A DNA stretch of 20,037 bases, taken from IMG/VR virus record IMGVR_UViG_3300017748_000206, positions 1 to 20,037 of that record. One strand, written 5' to 3'. Each line of letters opens with the position of its first letter. Position 1 is the stretch's first letter. The notes beneath the pieces were generated by a model that saw only the letters and a program-made list of their open reading frames with translations, ran no database searches and was not told the origin of the DNA. This stretch comes from a virus. Below, piece by piece: positions 3,879 to 11,546 of the stretch. The position numbers and the translations under genes were made by a program.

Positions 3879-5435
3879 ATGGCGAGAGTATCAGGTAGCA
3901 AAGATATATCCAAGCGCAGAACCAATAAGCATCAGCAGTCTGATGTTACCGCACTAAACTTAGATTTCAGCAAAAGTCCTACCGTATGGAAGTTTTTAAA
4001 TGACGGTTCTTTTGTACGTGGACTGATGGGGCCTGTAGGTTCTGGAAAATCTTATGCGTGTGCATCTGAAATAATGTTACGTGCATTACAACAACCAGTC
4101 TCACCACTGGACAATACTCGCCACAGTCGCTTTGTAATTGTACGTAACTCTTATCCTGAACTTAGAACCACTACGATCAAGACGTGGCTTGAGATATTCA
4201 GTGAAGCAACCTGGGGACAGATGCGTTGGAGTCCTCCACTAACACACCACATACAGTTACCGCCAAAAGGGAAGCTGGCAGGTCTTGACATGGAAGTCAT
4301 TTTTTTAGCATTAGATACACCCAAAGATGTCCGTAAGTTATTGTCACTCGAACTGACAGGTGCTTGGGTAAACGAAGCCAGAGAACTACCGAAAGCGGTA
4401 ATTGATGGTTTGACACATAGGGTAGGTCGATATCCAACCAAAGCACATGGTGGTTGTAACCATCGATTTATTATTATGGACACCAACCCACCTGATGACG
4501 ACCATTGGTGGCACAGGTTGGCTGAGAAAGAAAAGATGAAGGGTAAGTATGCTTGGAAGTTTTACAAGCAACCAGGAGGTGTCAAAGAAGTTGATGCCAA
4601 TTATGAAGATGCTATTTACGCAGGTAGCAAATATTGGGCAATCAATGATAAAGCAGAAAACATTGATAACCTAACGGAAGGTTACTACGAACAAATGTTA
4701 GGTGGTAAGAACTTAGATTGGATTCGTTGTTATGCAGGTGGTGAATATGTGTTTGTGCAAGAAGGGCGTGCCGTATGGCAAGAATATACCGATTCGCTAA
4801 TGAGTGAAGAAATAGAATATCTACCAGAATACCCATTACAAATAGGACTTGACTTTGGACTAACGCCAGCTGCAGTGTTTGGGCAGCGTTTAGACAATGG
4901 GCGTTGGCACATACTGCATGAATTGGTGACGTTTGACATGGGGTTAGAACGATTTACCACCCAATTAAAGGTTGAAATCAATAAATTATTTCCCAATGCT
5001 AAAGATATTAAGATATGGGGTGATCCAGCTGGGAGTAAAAGGGATGAAATATTTGAGGTTACAGCGTTTGACCATCTCAGAACGCAAGGCATGAACGCCA
5101 GACCAACGGTGAGCAACGATTTTAAGGTACGTAGGGAAGCAGGTGCGATGCCAATGAACCGATTGATTGCAGGTAAAGCTGGGTTGATTGTGGATAAAAA
5201 GTGTTCAATGTTAAGAAAAGCACTGGCTGGTGGGTATTATTTTAAACGAGAAGCAGTTGGCGCAGGGTATGAACGATTTAAAGATGTACCGTTTAAAAAC
5301 AATTTCTCCCACATCGGAGATGCGTTTGGGTATTTGATGCTTGGAGGAGGAGAGCATCGAATCCTCACTCGTAAAAATGCACAAGGTGGTGGGCAACAAC
5401 AAACGACAGCGAGAATGGATTTTAATGTATTCTAA
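3879..5435 (+). CDS. terL: Terminase large subunit (packaging ATPase and nuclease)
   Basis: 518 residues with both expected halves. The ATPase part has Walker A GPVGSGKS (51-58), a Walker B-like strand ending in GAWVNEA with the acidic Glu 166, and a coupling motif IIMDTNPP (198-205). The RNase H-like nuclease part has its acidic residues in IGLDFG (Asp 325), WGDPAG (Asp 382) and HIGDAFGYLM (Asp 481). TerL pumps DNA into the prohead at the portal vertex and cuts the concatemer. Length is typical for the family. All key residues are present, so it should be active. It starts 12 bases after the preceding gene and its end overlaps the GNAT-like gene by 11 bases. Confidence 0.96.
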   Translation: MARVSGSKDISKRRTNKHQQSDVTALNLDFSKSPTVWKFLNDGSFVRGLMGPVGSGKSYACASEIMLRALQQPVSPLDNTRHSRFVIVRNSYPELRTTTIKTWLEIFSEATWGQMRWSPPLTHHIQLPPKGKLAGLDMEVIFLALDTPKDVRKLLSLELTGAWVNEARELPKAVIDGLTHRVGRYPTKAHGGCNHRFIIMDTNPPDDDHWWHRLAEKEKMKGKYAWKFYKQPGGVKEVDANYEDAIYAGSKYWAINDKAENIDNLTEGYYEQMLGGKNLDWIRCYAGGEYVFVQEGRAVWQEYTDSLMSEEIEYLPEYPLQIGLDFGLTPAAVFGQRLDNGRWHILHELVTFDMGLERFTTQLKVEINKLFPNAKDIKIWGDPAGSKRDEIFEVTAFDHLRTQGMNARPTVSNDFKVRREAGAMPMNRLIAGKAGLIVDKKCSMLRKALAGGYYFKREAVGAGYERFKDVPFKNNFSHIGDAFGYLMLGGGEHRILTRKNAQGGGQQQTTARMDFNVF

Positions 5436-5973
5436 AACTAAAGAGATGCGAGGTAAAAGAGGGGTGTCAAAAACCTCGCAAAACCCTATAGGATTAGTGG
5501 AATTTTACAATAGTTTAAATAAGAATGAAAGAATACTTTATCGTGAGTACCAAAACGATGATGCGTATTATTTAGATCGCAGAATAGCTGACACGATGTA
5601 TCACGTTACTTACGATGAAACAGTAGCCAACATTGAAGCATTACAAATGATGGGTCCAGCAATTACAGTTTTGTACGATAATCAAATAGCATCTTGTTTT
5701 GGATTTGCTACCGTATTTCCATCTGTTGCAGAAGCATGGTGTTTAGGTAGTAAAATATTTAATAAACACCCTGTAGCAACAACCAGGTCTGCTAAGTTTG
5801 TATTAAATTATGGTGCAAAATACATGGCATTACATCGTTTGCAAGTAATTGTTCATAATGATAATCAAGTTGCAAAGAACTGGGCATCTGTATTACAATT
5901 CAATTACGAAGGTCTGATGAAACAGTTTGGACATGATAAGTCAGATTATGTAATGTATGCTAAATATTATTAG
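5425..5973 (+). CDS. GNAT-fold protein, T7 gp13-like
   Basis: From the ATG at 5425 the protein has 182 residues. The frame extends further upstream inside terL, but the recognisable part begins only after residue 20. The GNAT core is visible: strand and acetyl-CoA-side segment AITVLYDNQIASCFGFATV (79-97), AEAWCLGSKIF (102-112), then RSAKFVLNYGAKYMALHRLQ (121-140), VHNDNQVAKNWASVLQFNYEG (143-163) and a final DYVMYAKYY (174-182). The pattern of a helix, HRLQ-V-HNDNQ, then a Phe-x-Tyr-Glu-Gly strand is typical of acetyltransferase-like proteins such as T7 gene 13 product, which is needed for virion assembly. Whether it still binds acetyl-CoA is uncertain, since the usual Q/RxxGxG/A loop is not clear. 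Confidence 0.8.
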   Translation: MYSKTKEMRGKRGVSKTSQNPIGLVEFYNSLNKNERILYREYQNDDAYYLDRRIADTMYHVTYDETVANIEALQMMGPAITVLYDNQIASCFGFATVFPSVAEAWCLGSKIFNKHPVATTRSAKFVLNYGAKYMALHRLQVIVHNDNQVAKNWASVLQFNYEGLMKQFGHDKSDYVMYAKYY

Positions 5974-5981
5974 GAGGATCT

Positions 5982-6119
5982 ATGCCAGGCAAGAAAGGTT
6001 TGTACGCAAACATTAACGCACGCAAGAAAGCAGGTACTAGCCGCCCTAAATCTAAATCAACTATTTCAGATAAAGCCTACGCTAATATGAAAGCTGGCTT
6101 TAAGAAAAAGAGGAAATAA
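5982..6119 (+). CDS. 45-aa basic conserved phage protein
   Basis: A small gene with a textbook ribosome binding site (TAGGAGGATCT before ATG). The protein begins MPGKKGLYANINARKKAGTS and is highly basic throughout, ending KKKRK. Very similar short basic proteins starting with MPGKKGLYANIN occur near portal genes of many podoviruses, and I know of no proven function. The charge suggests contact with DNA or with the acidic scaffold or portal. It is packed between the GNAT-like gene and the next small gene with 8- and 2-base gaps. Confidence 0.85.
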   Translation: MPGKKGLYANINARKKAGTSRPKSKSTISDKAYANMKAGFKKKRK

Positions 6120-6121
6120 TT

Positions 6122-6370
6122 ATGGGTGGAATATTATCAAAACCAAAAATGCCAGCACCAGAACCAATCTCGCAAGATGTTTTGGATGAGCAACAAAGGC
6201 AAAAAGACGAATTAGCGGCAGAAAAAGCTCGTACTGAACAAGAACGTCTTGATGAAATGCAAGGATTGCAAAAACGTAAACGTGGACAGCGTTACGGTGG
6301 TAGACGTTCTTTACTTTCACCATTGCGAGAAGATGCTGAAACTGGTGTGAAGAAAACAACTTTAGGGTAG
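6122..6370 (+). CDS. 82-aa charged, probably helical protein
   Basis: ATG at 6122 with AGAGGAAATAATT upstream. Residues 15-55 are rich in Glu, Gln, Lys and Arg without Gly or Pro (QDVLDEQQRQKDELAAEKAR and on), so a long helix or coiled coil is expected. It is followed by a Gly/Arg-rich stretch GQRYGGRRSLLSPL. The N-terminal MGG and the GRRSLL ending resemble small uncharacterised proteins in the same place in T7-like marine phages. It is probably a virion-assembly accessory. Confidence 0.75.
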   Translation: MGGILSKPKMPAPEPISQDVLDEQQRQKDELAAEKARTEQERLDEMQGLQKRKRGQRYGGRRSLLSPLREDAETGVKKTTLG

Positions 6371-6373
6371 ATT

Positions 6374-6742
6374 ATGATAAGTTTTGGGCAAATGATGGGG
6401 ATGAGAAAAAGAGATCCTTTTGAGCAATTTTTTAAATCAGTTCAAATGCCTGACGGTAGTACAACTTTTGAAAGAAGATTAGAAATAACACCAGGACAAT
6501 CATTGCAACAAGCACAACAAGATTTAAAACCAGTCACTAAAGAAGCAGCTGATATTTTTAAAGAAAAAACAGGTAAGGCTTATACTGGCGCTGTGTTAAA
6601 AGAACCAGAACCAGAAAAAGAAACATTGGGTAAATCAGAATCAGCATTGTCTAGACGTGAACGATTACGTAGACGTAAAGATGCTTCATTCCAATTTGCA
6701 GCAATGCAAAAACAAGGCGGCAAAGCACAATCAGGAGTTTAA
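6374..6742 (+). CDS. 122-aa hypothetical protein
   Basis: Complete frame starting 4 bases after the preceding stop, with a weak TTAGGG binding site. It starts MISFGQMMGMRKRD and has a polar middle with a Gln-rich stretch (SLQQAQQDL). Residues 82-102 contain many Glu, then Ser/Arg (LSRRERLRRRKD), and the end is Gln/Gly-rich. No family is recognised. Low complexity and charge suggest a disordered or scaffold-binding protein. Confidence 0.7.
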   Translation: MISFGQMMGMRKRDPFEQFFKSVQMPDGSTTFERRLEITPGQSLQQAQQDLKPVTKEAADIFKEKTGKAYTGAVLKEPEPEKETLGKSESALSRRERLRRRKDASFQFAAMQKQGGKAQSGV

Positions 6743-6743
6743 T

Positions 6744-6896
6744 ATGCCAAAAGTTACCAATCCAAAAACAGGAAAAACAAGACATTTTAAATACACAGCA
6801 AGCGGTGTTAAGATGGCTAAAGAGTATGCAAAAGCAAGCAATGGTAAATTTTCTATGGGATCACCAAAGGATGTTTACAGGAAAAAGAAAACATGA
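6744..6896 (+). CDS. 50-aa basic small protein upstream of portal
   Basis: The ATG at 6744 has CAGGAG at good spacing. An in-frame GTG at 6657 lies inside the previous gene without a binding site and was not used. The protein MPKVTNPKTGKTRHFKYTAS... is basic and ends YRKKKT. It overlaps the portal start as ATGA, so portal translation is coupled to it. Short MPKV...GK...F.Y proteins just before the portal are common in podoviruses and have no assigned function. Confidence 0.8.
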   Translation: MPKVTNPKTGKTRHFKYTASGVKMAKEYAKASNGKFSMGSPKDVYRKKKT

Positions 6897-8473
6897 AACC
6901 AACCATAGGGCAGATTACCAAAAGATATAAATCAGCAAAAGCTAAAAAAGATACATGGGAATCAGTGTATGAGGACTGCTATCGTTTTGCTTTACCCAAT
7001 CGTAATTTATACGAAGGTTATTATGAGGGCGGTGTTGTTGGTCAAAACAAAATGGCAGACGTATTTGACAGTACAGCGATTGACTCAACACAAAGATTTG
7101 CTAATAGAATACAATCAGGTTTATTTCCACCACAAACCAACTGGTGTCGACTAGAACCTGGCAACGATATACCTAATGAACAAAAAGTAGAAGTACAAAG
7201 AATCTTAGATATTTACAGCGATAAAATGTTTTCTGTGATTCGTAGTAGTAATTTTGATTTAGCGATGGGTGAGTTTTTATTAGACTTAGCGGTTGGTACT
7301 GGTGTTATGTTGGTACAACCTGGTGATGAATTACACCCAATTCGCTTTACATCAATACCAATGTATTTAGTTTGTTTTGAAGAAGGTGCGTATGGAAAGG
7401 TTGAAAATGTTTATCGAAACATAAAATGCAAAGCTGAACAAATACAGGTTATGTACCCAGATGCTAAACTAAATTCAACATTAAACGATATGGTGCGTGA
7501 TAACCCTATTAAAGAAGTTGAGCTTTTAGAATCAACTATTAAAGATTTAGAAACTGGTGTGTATCATTATCAATTATGTTTTTCTAAAGAAAAATATGAA
7601 TTATTACATCGTGAATTAAAATCATCGCCATGGGTTATATCAAGATATATGAAAGCAGCAGGTGAAGTACATGGTCGTGGACCATTAACCGTTGCTATAC
7701 CTGATATAAAAACTTTAAATAAAGTAAAAGAATTGTTGCTTAAAAACGCATCACTGGGTATTGCAGGTGTGTATACCGCAGCAGACGATGGGGTGTTAAA
7801 CCCTAATACTGTTACTTTAAAACCTGGCGCTATTATACCAGTAGCTAGAAATGGTGGACCACAGGGTGAATCATTAAAACCATTAGCTCGTAGTGGTGAT
7901 CCACAGTTATCACAAATTGTGATTGACCAATTACAAATGTCAATTAAAAAAATATTGTTAGATGAATCAATACCAAGAGATGATATGTCAGCACGTAGTG
8001 CAACTGAAATACAACAACGTATACAAGAATTAGCGCAGAACTTAGGTAGTGCCTTTGGTCGATTGATATCAGAAACCATGAATCCAATCATTCGCAGAAC
8101 ATTAGCTATTATGGATGAGCAAGGAATGATCGAATTACCTTTAAAAGTAAATGGTTTAGAAATAAAAGTAAAACCAGTTAGCCCAATTGCTATGTCACAA
8201 AATCAAAATGATGTTAGTAATGTATTACAATTTCAACAAATAGTTGCTCAATTAGGACCAGAAGGTGCTACTGCAATTAAAGCAGGCGAAGTTGCTGATT
8301 ATATTGCAGAAAAATTAGGCATACCAGCAGAATTAATAAATAATCCAGAAGAACGAGCTGCATTAATACAAGAAGCAGCAATGATGGCGCAACAAGCTGC
8401 ACAACAGCAAGCTATGGCTGAACAAGGAGAACAAGCACCACAAGAAGATCAACAAGAATTACCAATGGAGTAA
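6893..8473 (+). CDS. Portal (head-tail connector) protein, T7 gp8-like
   Basis: 526 residues, close to T7 gp8 (536). The N-terminus has the connector-family pattern KRYKSAKAKKDTWESVYEDC (10-29), ALPNRNLY, then DVFDSTAIDSTQRFANRIQS (57-76) and GLFPPQTNWCRLEPG (76-90). Further on come YEGFAVGTGV-like DLAVGTGVMLVQPG and RSATEIQQRIQEL, matching the family's order. The C-terminal 60 residues are Gln/Ala/Glu-rich and probably disordered. Twelve copies would form the ring at the capsid vertex through which TerL packages DNA. Confidence 0.95.
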   Translation: MKPTIGQITKRYKSAKAKKDTWESVYEDCYRFALPNRNLYEGYYEGGVVGQNKMADVFDSTAIDSTQRFANRIQSGLFPPQTNWCRLEPGNDIPNEQKVEVQRILDIYSDKMFSVIRSSNFDLAMGEFLLDLAVGTGVMLVQPGDELHPIRFTSIPMYLVCFEEGAYGKVENVYRNIKCKAEQIQVMYPDAKLNSTLNDMVRDNPIKEVELLESTIKDLETGVYHYQLCFSKEKYELLHRELKSSPWVISRYMKAAGEVHGRGPLTVAIPDIKTLNKVKELLLKNASLGIAGVYTAADDGVLNPNTVTLKPGAIIPVARNGGPQGESLKPLARSGDPQLSQIVIDQLQMSIKKILLDESIPRDDMSARSATEIQQRIQELAQNLGSAFGRLISETMNPIIRRTLAIMDEQGMIELPLKVNGLEIKVKPVSPIAMSQNQNDVSNVLQFQQIVAQLGPEGATAIKAGEVADYIAEKLGIPAELINNPEERAALIQEAAMMAQQAAQQQAMAEQGEQAPQEDQQELPME

Positions 8474-8477
8474 TTAA

Positions 8478-8738
8478 ATGAGCTGGGATGAATTAACATT
8501 AACAGACGAACAAGAAATAGACAGCAAAGATTTTGTAGATCCACAGGAATTAAATAGACTTTATTTTAGAGTTTTTAATACTGAGGATGGACAAAAGGTG
8601 TTAAAACACCTAAGAGCCATTACAATTGAACAACCTAGTTTTATACCAGGGGAATCAGCATCATATGGTTATTGTCGTGAAGGGCAAAACTCAATTGTAA
8701 GGGAAATTGAAAAACGAGTGCAAAGAGCAAGAGGGTGA
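8478..8738 (+). CDS. Bbp19-like phage protein
   Basis: 86 residues with an acidic N-terminus (MSWDELTLTDEQEIDSKD) followed by the conserved run of this family: LYFRVFNTEDGQKVLKHL (29-46), then PSFIPGESASYGYCREGQNS (53-72) and a final IVREIEKRV helix. Small proteins of this type lie between portal and scaffold in many podoviruses and have no proven function. It starts 4 bases after the portal stop, and its TGA is followed after one base by the scaffold start, so the two are coupled. Confidence 0.85.
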   Translation: MSWDELTLTDEQEIDSKDFVDPQELNRLYFRVFNTEDGQKVLKHLRAITIEQPSFIPGESASYGYCREGQNSIVREIEKRVQRARG

Positions 8739-8739
8739 A

Positions 8740-9570
8740 ATGGCAGAAAATCAACAAGCAGAATCATTATTAGATGATGGTCTAAACGAACTTAAAGAAG
8801 AACAAGCAGCAGAACAAGAAGCAAATCCAGAAGTAATTGAAGATGTGTTAGTTCCTGATGGAGCTGATCCAATTGAGCAAACTGTAGCTACCGAAGAAGA
8901 AGATGTCGAATATGAAAGACCTGAGTATTTTCCTGAGAAATTTTGGAATGAAGCAGATGGTCCAGACATTGAAGGGTTAGTTAACTCGTATCGTGAATTA
9001 GAAAAAAACTTTTCTCAAGGTAAACACAAAGCGCCAGAAGAAGGATATGATATATCTTTTGCAGAACAAAAAGGTATTTCACAAGACGATGCTTTATTGG
9101 GCAAGTTTCAAGGTTGGGCTAAAGAACATGGTGTATCACAAGCTGCTTTTGAATCTTTAGCTAAAGATTATATTGATACTGAAATGGCTAATTTAGAACA
9201 ATATGATACAGACGTACGTGCAGAAAAAGCTAAATTAGGACCAGATGCAGACACAGTTATACGTTCTACAGTTGAATGGGTAGATAGCTTACACAAAAAA
9301 GGTATTTTAAACGAAACAGAGTTGGATTCATTAAAAATGTCAGCAGGAACAGCAGATGGTGTAAGAGCTTTGCAAAAACTTAGACGTTATTACGGTGAAG
9401 GTAATATACCTGTAGCACAACCAACTACTGAAGGCGTGCCGACATTAGAAGAACTTTATGAAATGGTAGGAACTCCAGAATATAAAAGTGATGTATCTTA
9501 TCGAAACAAAGTTCAAAAATGGTTTAAACAAAGAGTACCAGACAACCCTAATGAAGATTATATAATTTAG
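8740..9570 (+). CDS. Capsid scaffold (assembly) protein, T7 gp9-like
   Basis: 276 residues from the ATG at 8740, which has AGAGGG upstream; an in-frame TTG at 8707 was rejected because it lies inside the previous gene. The N-terminal 60 residues are extremely acidic, as in T7 gp9. Then come ERPEYFPEKFWN and a segment ending NFSQGKHKAPEEGYDISF, a helical centre (KFQGWAKEHGVSQAAFESLA) and a C-terminal TLEELYEMVGTPEYKSD...YRNKVQKWF. The FPEKFWN...YREL pattern is common to scaffold proteins of this group. It lies directly before the capsid gene and would guide prohead assembly. Confidence 0.85.
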   Translation: MAENQQAESLLDDGLNELKEEQAAEQEANPEVIEDVLVPDGADPIEQTVATEEEDVEYERPEYFPEKFWNEADGPDIEGLVNSYRELEKNFSQGKHKAPEEGYDISFAEQKGISQDDALLGKFQGWAKEHGVSQAAFESLAKDYIDTEMANLEQYDTDVRAEKAKLGPDADTVIRSTVEWVDSLHKKGILNETELDSLKMSAGTADGVRALQKLRRYYGEGNIPVAQPTTEGVPTLEELYEMVGTPEYKSDVSYRNKVQKWFKQRVPDNPNEDYII

Positions 9571-9730
9571 TTGCAAAGTATTGTAATTACATTATAGAAT
9601 ACACAATAAGGATAACAGTACATCTGCCCTTGAATGTCAAATGACTCGTGGTAGGCGGTACCTACAAGTTTGAAGCCCAAAATGGACAACTTCTGGCGTA
9701 AAATTTAATTTAATTTTATGGAGTGATATT
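9571..9730 (+). promoter_or_regulatory. Promoter and structured leader of the capsid gene
   Basis: The longest gap within the late genes (160 bases). TTGCAA (9571-9576) and, 16 bases on, TATAGA (9593-9598) form a candidate promoter, with a start near 9605. The leader could fold into GTAGG/CCTAC (9651-9655/9661-9665, loop CGGTA) and GAAG/CTTC (9672-9675/9690-9693, with CC/GG inside). Weaker pairings are GTC/GAC (9636-9638/9643-9645) and CTTG/CAAG (9629-9632/9665-9668), the latter enclosing both upstream hairpins. A GGAGTG binding site precedes the ATG. No riboswitch class is recognised. Confidence 0.5.
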
Positions 9731-10570
9731 ATGAGTACATCTATTAGTACAAGTTTCGTCACCATCTTTGATGCGGAAGTAAAGCAAGCCTATCAAAACG
9801 ATAGAGCTTTAGCTGGTACAGTTCGTGAAAGAAGTGGCGTTCAAGGTAATACTTATAAGTTCAACAAGTTAGGATCAGGTGTGGCAAATTTACATATACC
9901 ACAGTCTGATGTAACTCCAATGAACTTAACACACACACAAGCAACAGCTACAATGTCTGATTTCAATGCTGCTGAATATAGCGATATATTTACAAACGGC
10001 AAAGTATTATTTGACGAAAGAGCAGAGCTTGTAAAAGCGGTATCAATGGCTGTTGGTCGTAGAATGGACCAATTAGTAATTGATGCACTAGATGGAGCAG
10101 GTACATCTTTAACAGTTGCTAATTCTATTGGCGGTTCTAACACTAACTTAAATGTTGATAAAGTATTAGAAACTAAAAAGAAAATGGACCAACAAGGTGT
10201 TCCAGCCGAAGATCGTTTCTTCTTATGTCATGCTAATAACATGGCTGCGTTCTTAGACGATAGTGATGTAAAAACTATTGATGTCAACACAACTAAAGCA
10301 TTAGCTCAAGGAACTGTTGATTCATTCTTAGGTTTTAAATTCATTATGGTTGGCGATAGAACAGAAGGCGGACTAGCTGTTGATGGTTCATCTGACCGTA
10401 CATGTTTAGCTTGGCATAAAAATGCTTGTGGTCTTGCTATTAACATGGATAAGAAAACTGAAATTAACTATATTGCTGAGAAATCATCGTTCCTAGTGAA
10501 CTCTATGTTCTCTGCTGGATCTGTTGGTATTGATACAGCTGGTATAGTTGAAGTCACTTGTCGTGAATAA
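9731..10570 (+). CDS. Major capsid protein
   Basis: 279 residues, preceded by a strong leader and followed by a small capsid-associated gene. The sequence starts MSTSISTSFVTIFDAEVKQA, then has ALAGTVRERSGVQGNTYKFNK (27-47), AATMSDFNAAEYSDIF-type segments, ERAELVKAVSMAVGRRMDQL (98-117) and VPAEDRFFLCHANNMAAFL in the middle. The pattern with GNTYKF early, GRRMDQLVIDAL, then P-x-x-D-R-F is that of HK97-fold capsid proteins of small podoviruses. It is shorter than T7 gp10 (about 345). Many copies would form the icosahedral shell. The position after scaffold and before the adaptor fits exactly. Confidence 0.88.
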   Translation: MSTSISTSFVTIFDAEVKQAYQNDRALAGTVRERSGVQGNTYKFNKLGSGVANLHIPQSDVTPMNLTHTQATATMSDFNAAEYSDIFTNGKVLFDERAELVKAVSMAVGRRMDQLVIDALDGAGTSLTVANSIGGSNTNLNVDKVLETKKKMDQQGVPAEDRFFLCHANNMAAFLDDSDVKTIDVNTTKALAQGTVDSFLGFKFIMVGDRTEGGLAVDGSSDRTCLAWHKNACGLAINMDKKTEINYIAEKSSFLVNSMFSAGSVGIDTAGIVEVTCRE

Positions 10571-10582
10571 CAGGAGGATAAT

Positions 10583-10867
10583 ATGGCATATGCAAGAGCA
10601 GGATTTGGAGCATTAGCTGGACAGGGCAGAGCAGGTGATTTACCAGCTTTGTATGTCTATACAACAACTGATGCCCATACAGCAGTAGATGCTGCTGGTT
10701 ACTTTAATGACTTATCAGACCAACTTTCAGTTGGTGACATGATAATTGTTCATGGAGCAACTGGTGGTACAAGAACAGTTACTATGCACGTTGTCGTATC
10801 TAACGCATCTGGTGTCGTAGACATTAGTGACGGTACAACAATCGGAGCAGTTTCTGATTCTGACTAA
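10583..10867 (+). CDS. Small capsid-associated (putative decoration) protein
   Basis: 94 residues with an ideal AGGAGG ribosome binding site, so high expression is likely. After a Gly/Ala-rich head (MAYARAGFGALAGQGRAGDL) follows a beta-rich domain: LYVYTTTDAHTAVDAAGYF, LSVGDMIIVHGATGGTRTV, MHVVVSNASGVVDISDGTTI. Similar proteins lie directly behind capsid genes in marine phages. A role as head decoration or cement protein is inferred from position and expression. The gene shares a transcription unit with the capsid gene and is followed by a terminator. Confidence 0.72.
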   Translation: MAYARAGFGALAGQGRAGDLPALYVYTTTDAHTAVDAAGYFNDLSDQLSVGDMIIVHGATGGTRTVTMHVVVSNASGVVDISDGTTIGAVSDSD

Positions 10868-10880
10868 GTAATATAAAGTT

Positions 10881-10908
10881 GTCCTGCTTCGGCAGGGCAT
10901 ACTTTTTT
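10881..10908 (+). terminator. Rho-independent terminator after the capsid unit
   Basis: GTCCTGC (10881-10887) pairs with GCAGGGC (10892-10898) across a TTCG tetraloop, including one G-T pair. The stem is followed by ATAC and then six T (10903-10908). UUCG loops are exceptionally stable. The four bases between stem and T-run make it an imperfect terminator, so partial read-through to the tail genes is likely. The ribosome binding site of the next gene begins right after the T-run. Confidence 0.8.
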
Positions 10909-10919
10909 AAGGAGATTAT

Positions 10920-11546
10920 ATGGCAGCAGGAGATAGCAAGTTAACAATATGCAACGATGCACTTTTAATGCTTGGTGCTTCTGAGATTTCTTCATTTACT
11001 GAAGGTACAGATTCAGCAAAAATCTGTGATCGTTTATATGATGACTTAAAAAAGTATATTTTATCAATTTATCCTTGGTCGTTTGCTAAGGTTAAAGTTC
11101 AATTAGCGCAAACAGTGGATACTCCAGTTACAGAATGGAAGTATGTGTATGCGTTACCAGCAGACATTATTGGCACACCAAAAGCAGTGTTTATAGCATC
11201 TGATGCTGGAACATCGCCACAAACTGAGTTTGAATTGTATTATGTGGATCAACCAAGATTATTGACTGACTATGAAACAGTTTATATAGATTATATAGCA
11301 GACATAAACGAATCAAGATTTCCAGAATATTTTATTTATATGTTACGTCATGCGCTAGCAGCCGACATAGCAGAGCCTTTAACAGACCAAATAACCAAAG
11401 CAGATTTTTTTAGATCGTTAGCATTTGGTACACCGTCTGAAAACGGTAGAGGTGGTTTATTTAGACAAGCCTGCCAGGCAGATGCACAAGGACAAAGAGC
11501 GCAAACATTAGGTAATAATAGCTTCGATTTAATTGAGGTAAGATAA
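10920..11546 (+). CDS. Adaptor (tail tubular A-like) protein, T7 gp11-like
   Basis: 208 residues beginning MAAGDSKLTICNDALLMLGA, the typical start of gp11-type proteins (CNDALLMLG), followed by DSAKICDRLYDDLKKYILS, YPWSFAKVK and LPADIIGTPKAVF. Near the C-terminus are FPEYFIYMLRHALAADIAEP and FRQACQADAQGQR, again in family order. The length is close to T7 gp11 (196). Twelve copies link the portal to the nozzle. It has an AAGGAG binding site and its TAA overlaps the next start (TAATG). Confidence 0.93.
   Translation: MAAGDSKLTICNDALLMLGASEISSFTEGTDSAKICDRLYDDLKKYILSIYPWSFAKVKVQLAQTVDTPVTEWKYVYALPADIIGTPKAVFIASDAGTSPQTEFELYYVDQPRLLTDYETVYIDYIADINESRFPEYFIYMLRHALAADIAEPLTDQITKADFFRSLAFGTPSENGRGGLFRQACQADAQGQRAQTLGNNSFDLIEVR

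Noticed and set aside
5341-5424. Upstream TTG start of the GNAT-like gene inside terL
   Set aside because: The extra 28 residues are out-of-frame terL sequence with no family similarity; the ATG at 5425 is sufficient.
6657-6743. GTG start for the 50-aa gene before the portal
   Set aside because: It lies inside the previous gene without a binding site, while the ATG at 6744 has CAGGAG at good spacing.
7570-8091. Long antisense frame (173 codons) inside the portal gene
   Set aside because: It mirrors the codon bias of a certain gene on the other strand and has no binding site or family pattern. The same holds for antisense frames in terL, nozzle, gp15-like and capsid genes.
8707-8739. TTG start extending the scaffold gene
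   Set aside because: The ATG at 8740 has AGAGGG directly upstream and matches the acidic start of scaffold proteins.
9626-9697. tRNA-like element in the capsid leader
   Set aside because: GGTAG and GTTTGAAGCCC recall D- and T-arm pieces, but no 7-bp acceptor stem or anticodon arm can be formed.
9634-9710. Leader peptides (6, 10 and 8 codons) in the capsid leader
   Set aside because: None has a ribosome binding site; such short frames are expected by chance.
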